Positions 52,030-64,000 of a DNA stretch of 64,000 nucleotides are shown here, one piece after another (within the stretch, counting starts at the first letter, position 1; each line of letters opens with the position of its first letter). Under the pieces are notes generated by a model. That model was given only the letters and a program-made list of their open reading frames with translations. It was not told the DNA's origin and searched no databases. The position numbers and the translations under genes are program-made. Source of the stretch: Larimichthys crocea (Eukaryota; Chordata; Actinopteri; Sciaenidae); contig NC_040032.1 in assembly GCF_000972845.2 (NCBI RefSeq), positions 16,902,871 through 16,966,870 of the forward strand, in the 5' to 3' direction.

Positions 52030-52405
52030 AACGCCCTGCTTTTATGTCAGTGTGTGTGTGGTGGGGGGGAAATGTCTGTGCTTGTCAGATACAATTCTCC
52101 TTTTTAGCCAAAGCGCGCCTCTGAGGATCTCGGTTTAGGAGGAGTTTGTGACTCCTGCAGCTCTCTCAGGACCTTTTTCTTTTTCTTTCTTTCTTTTAAC
52201 GGAACGGTTTTCCACAACGTGAGAGTTGAGCGGTAACAATCACAGGGACCTGGAGACTTTTTTTTTTGTCGTGCAAAGTTCCCAGTCTCTTGACCGGGTA
52301 AACACTTTCTGGGCAATGAGCCAAACTAACCGAGAGTTATCTTGTACCACAATTTGCCCAGAGAGTGAGAAATTAAAAACAAGCGACGCGGTGAGTGCTC
52401 ACAGC
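52030..52405 (+). promoter_or_regulatory. ar: Probable ar promoter and 5' UTR
   Basis: The sequence ahead of ar exon 1 has no evident TATA box. A pyrimidine-only tract spans 52172-52197 and a GT/G run lies near 52050-52070. Mammalian AR promoters are TATA-less with a homopurine/homopyrimidine stretch, so the tract is suggestive. The transcription start is not determined. Confidence 0.4.

Positions 52406-64000
<11,595 letters not shown>

Noticed and set aside
52226..52315. Extended AR N-terminus beginning at 52226
   Set aside because: The codon there is TTG, not ATG, and the extra residues do not resemble any AR. The ATGs at 52406 and 52316 are the realistic starts.

Overview
The window is nuclear DNA of a ray-finned fish, most likely a percomorph teleost. 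It has GT-AG introns, long AT-rich introns and intergenic DNA, AATAAA polyadenylation signals, and many old interspersed repeats of fish type (LINE reverse-transcriptase relics, tRNA-derived SINEs, hAT-like MITEs). Three genes can be read, all on the + strand: moesin (msn), the microRNA gene mir223 and the first three coding exons of an androgen receptor (ar). MSN, MIR223 and AR also lie near each other on human Xq12, so this is an old conserved linkage block and not a transferred or novel cluster.

Layout. 1-10.6 kb: no coding exon recognised; a 412-bp hAT-like MITE with an 8-bp target duplication, three AATAAA signals between 5.0 and 6.6 kb that look like the 3' UTR of a gene to the left, a hairpin near 5.65 kb, and a fish repeat at 8.2 kb. 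11,064-24,358: moesin, 13 coding exons, 579 residues, all junctions in phase, with a likely 3' UTR to about 26.5 kb. The 8-kb first intron holds a tandem duplication and a minus-strand LINE piece. 29,270-29,348: mir223 hairpin, with PU.1-like and C/EBP-like sites upstream. 29.4-52.0 kb: no recognisable gene; LINE, SINE and MITE relics plus a perfect 18-bp inverted repeat. 52,406-60,211: ar exons 1-3 (transactivation domain and both zinc fingers); the hinge and ligand-binding exons lie beyond the right edge. Intron 1 of ar holds SINE and LINE relics.

Moesin links cortical actin to membrane proteins. mir223 is a myeloid microRNA driven by PU.1 and C/EBP in mammals. AR is a steroid-activated transcription factor. 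Nothing suggests these three act in one pathway; the linkage is positional. I found no undescribed biological system. The points most worth checking are mir223 with its promoter sites, the AR start codon with loss of the FxxLF motif, the absence of recognisable VSIG4/HEPH/EDA2R-like genes between msn and ar, and the unexplained hairpins.
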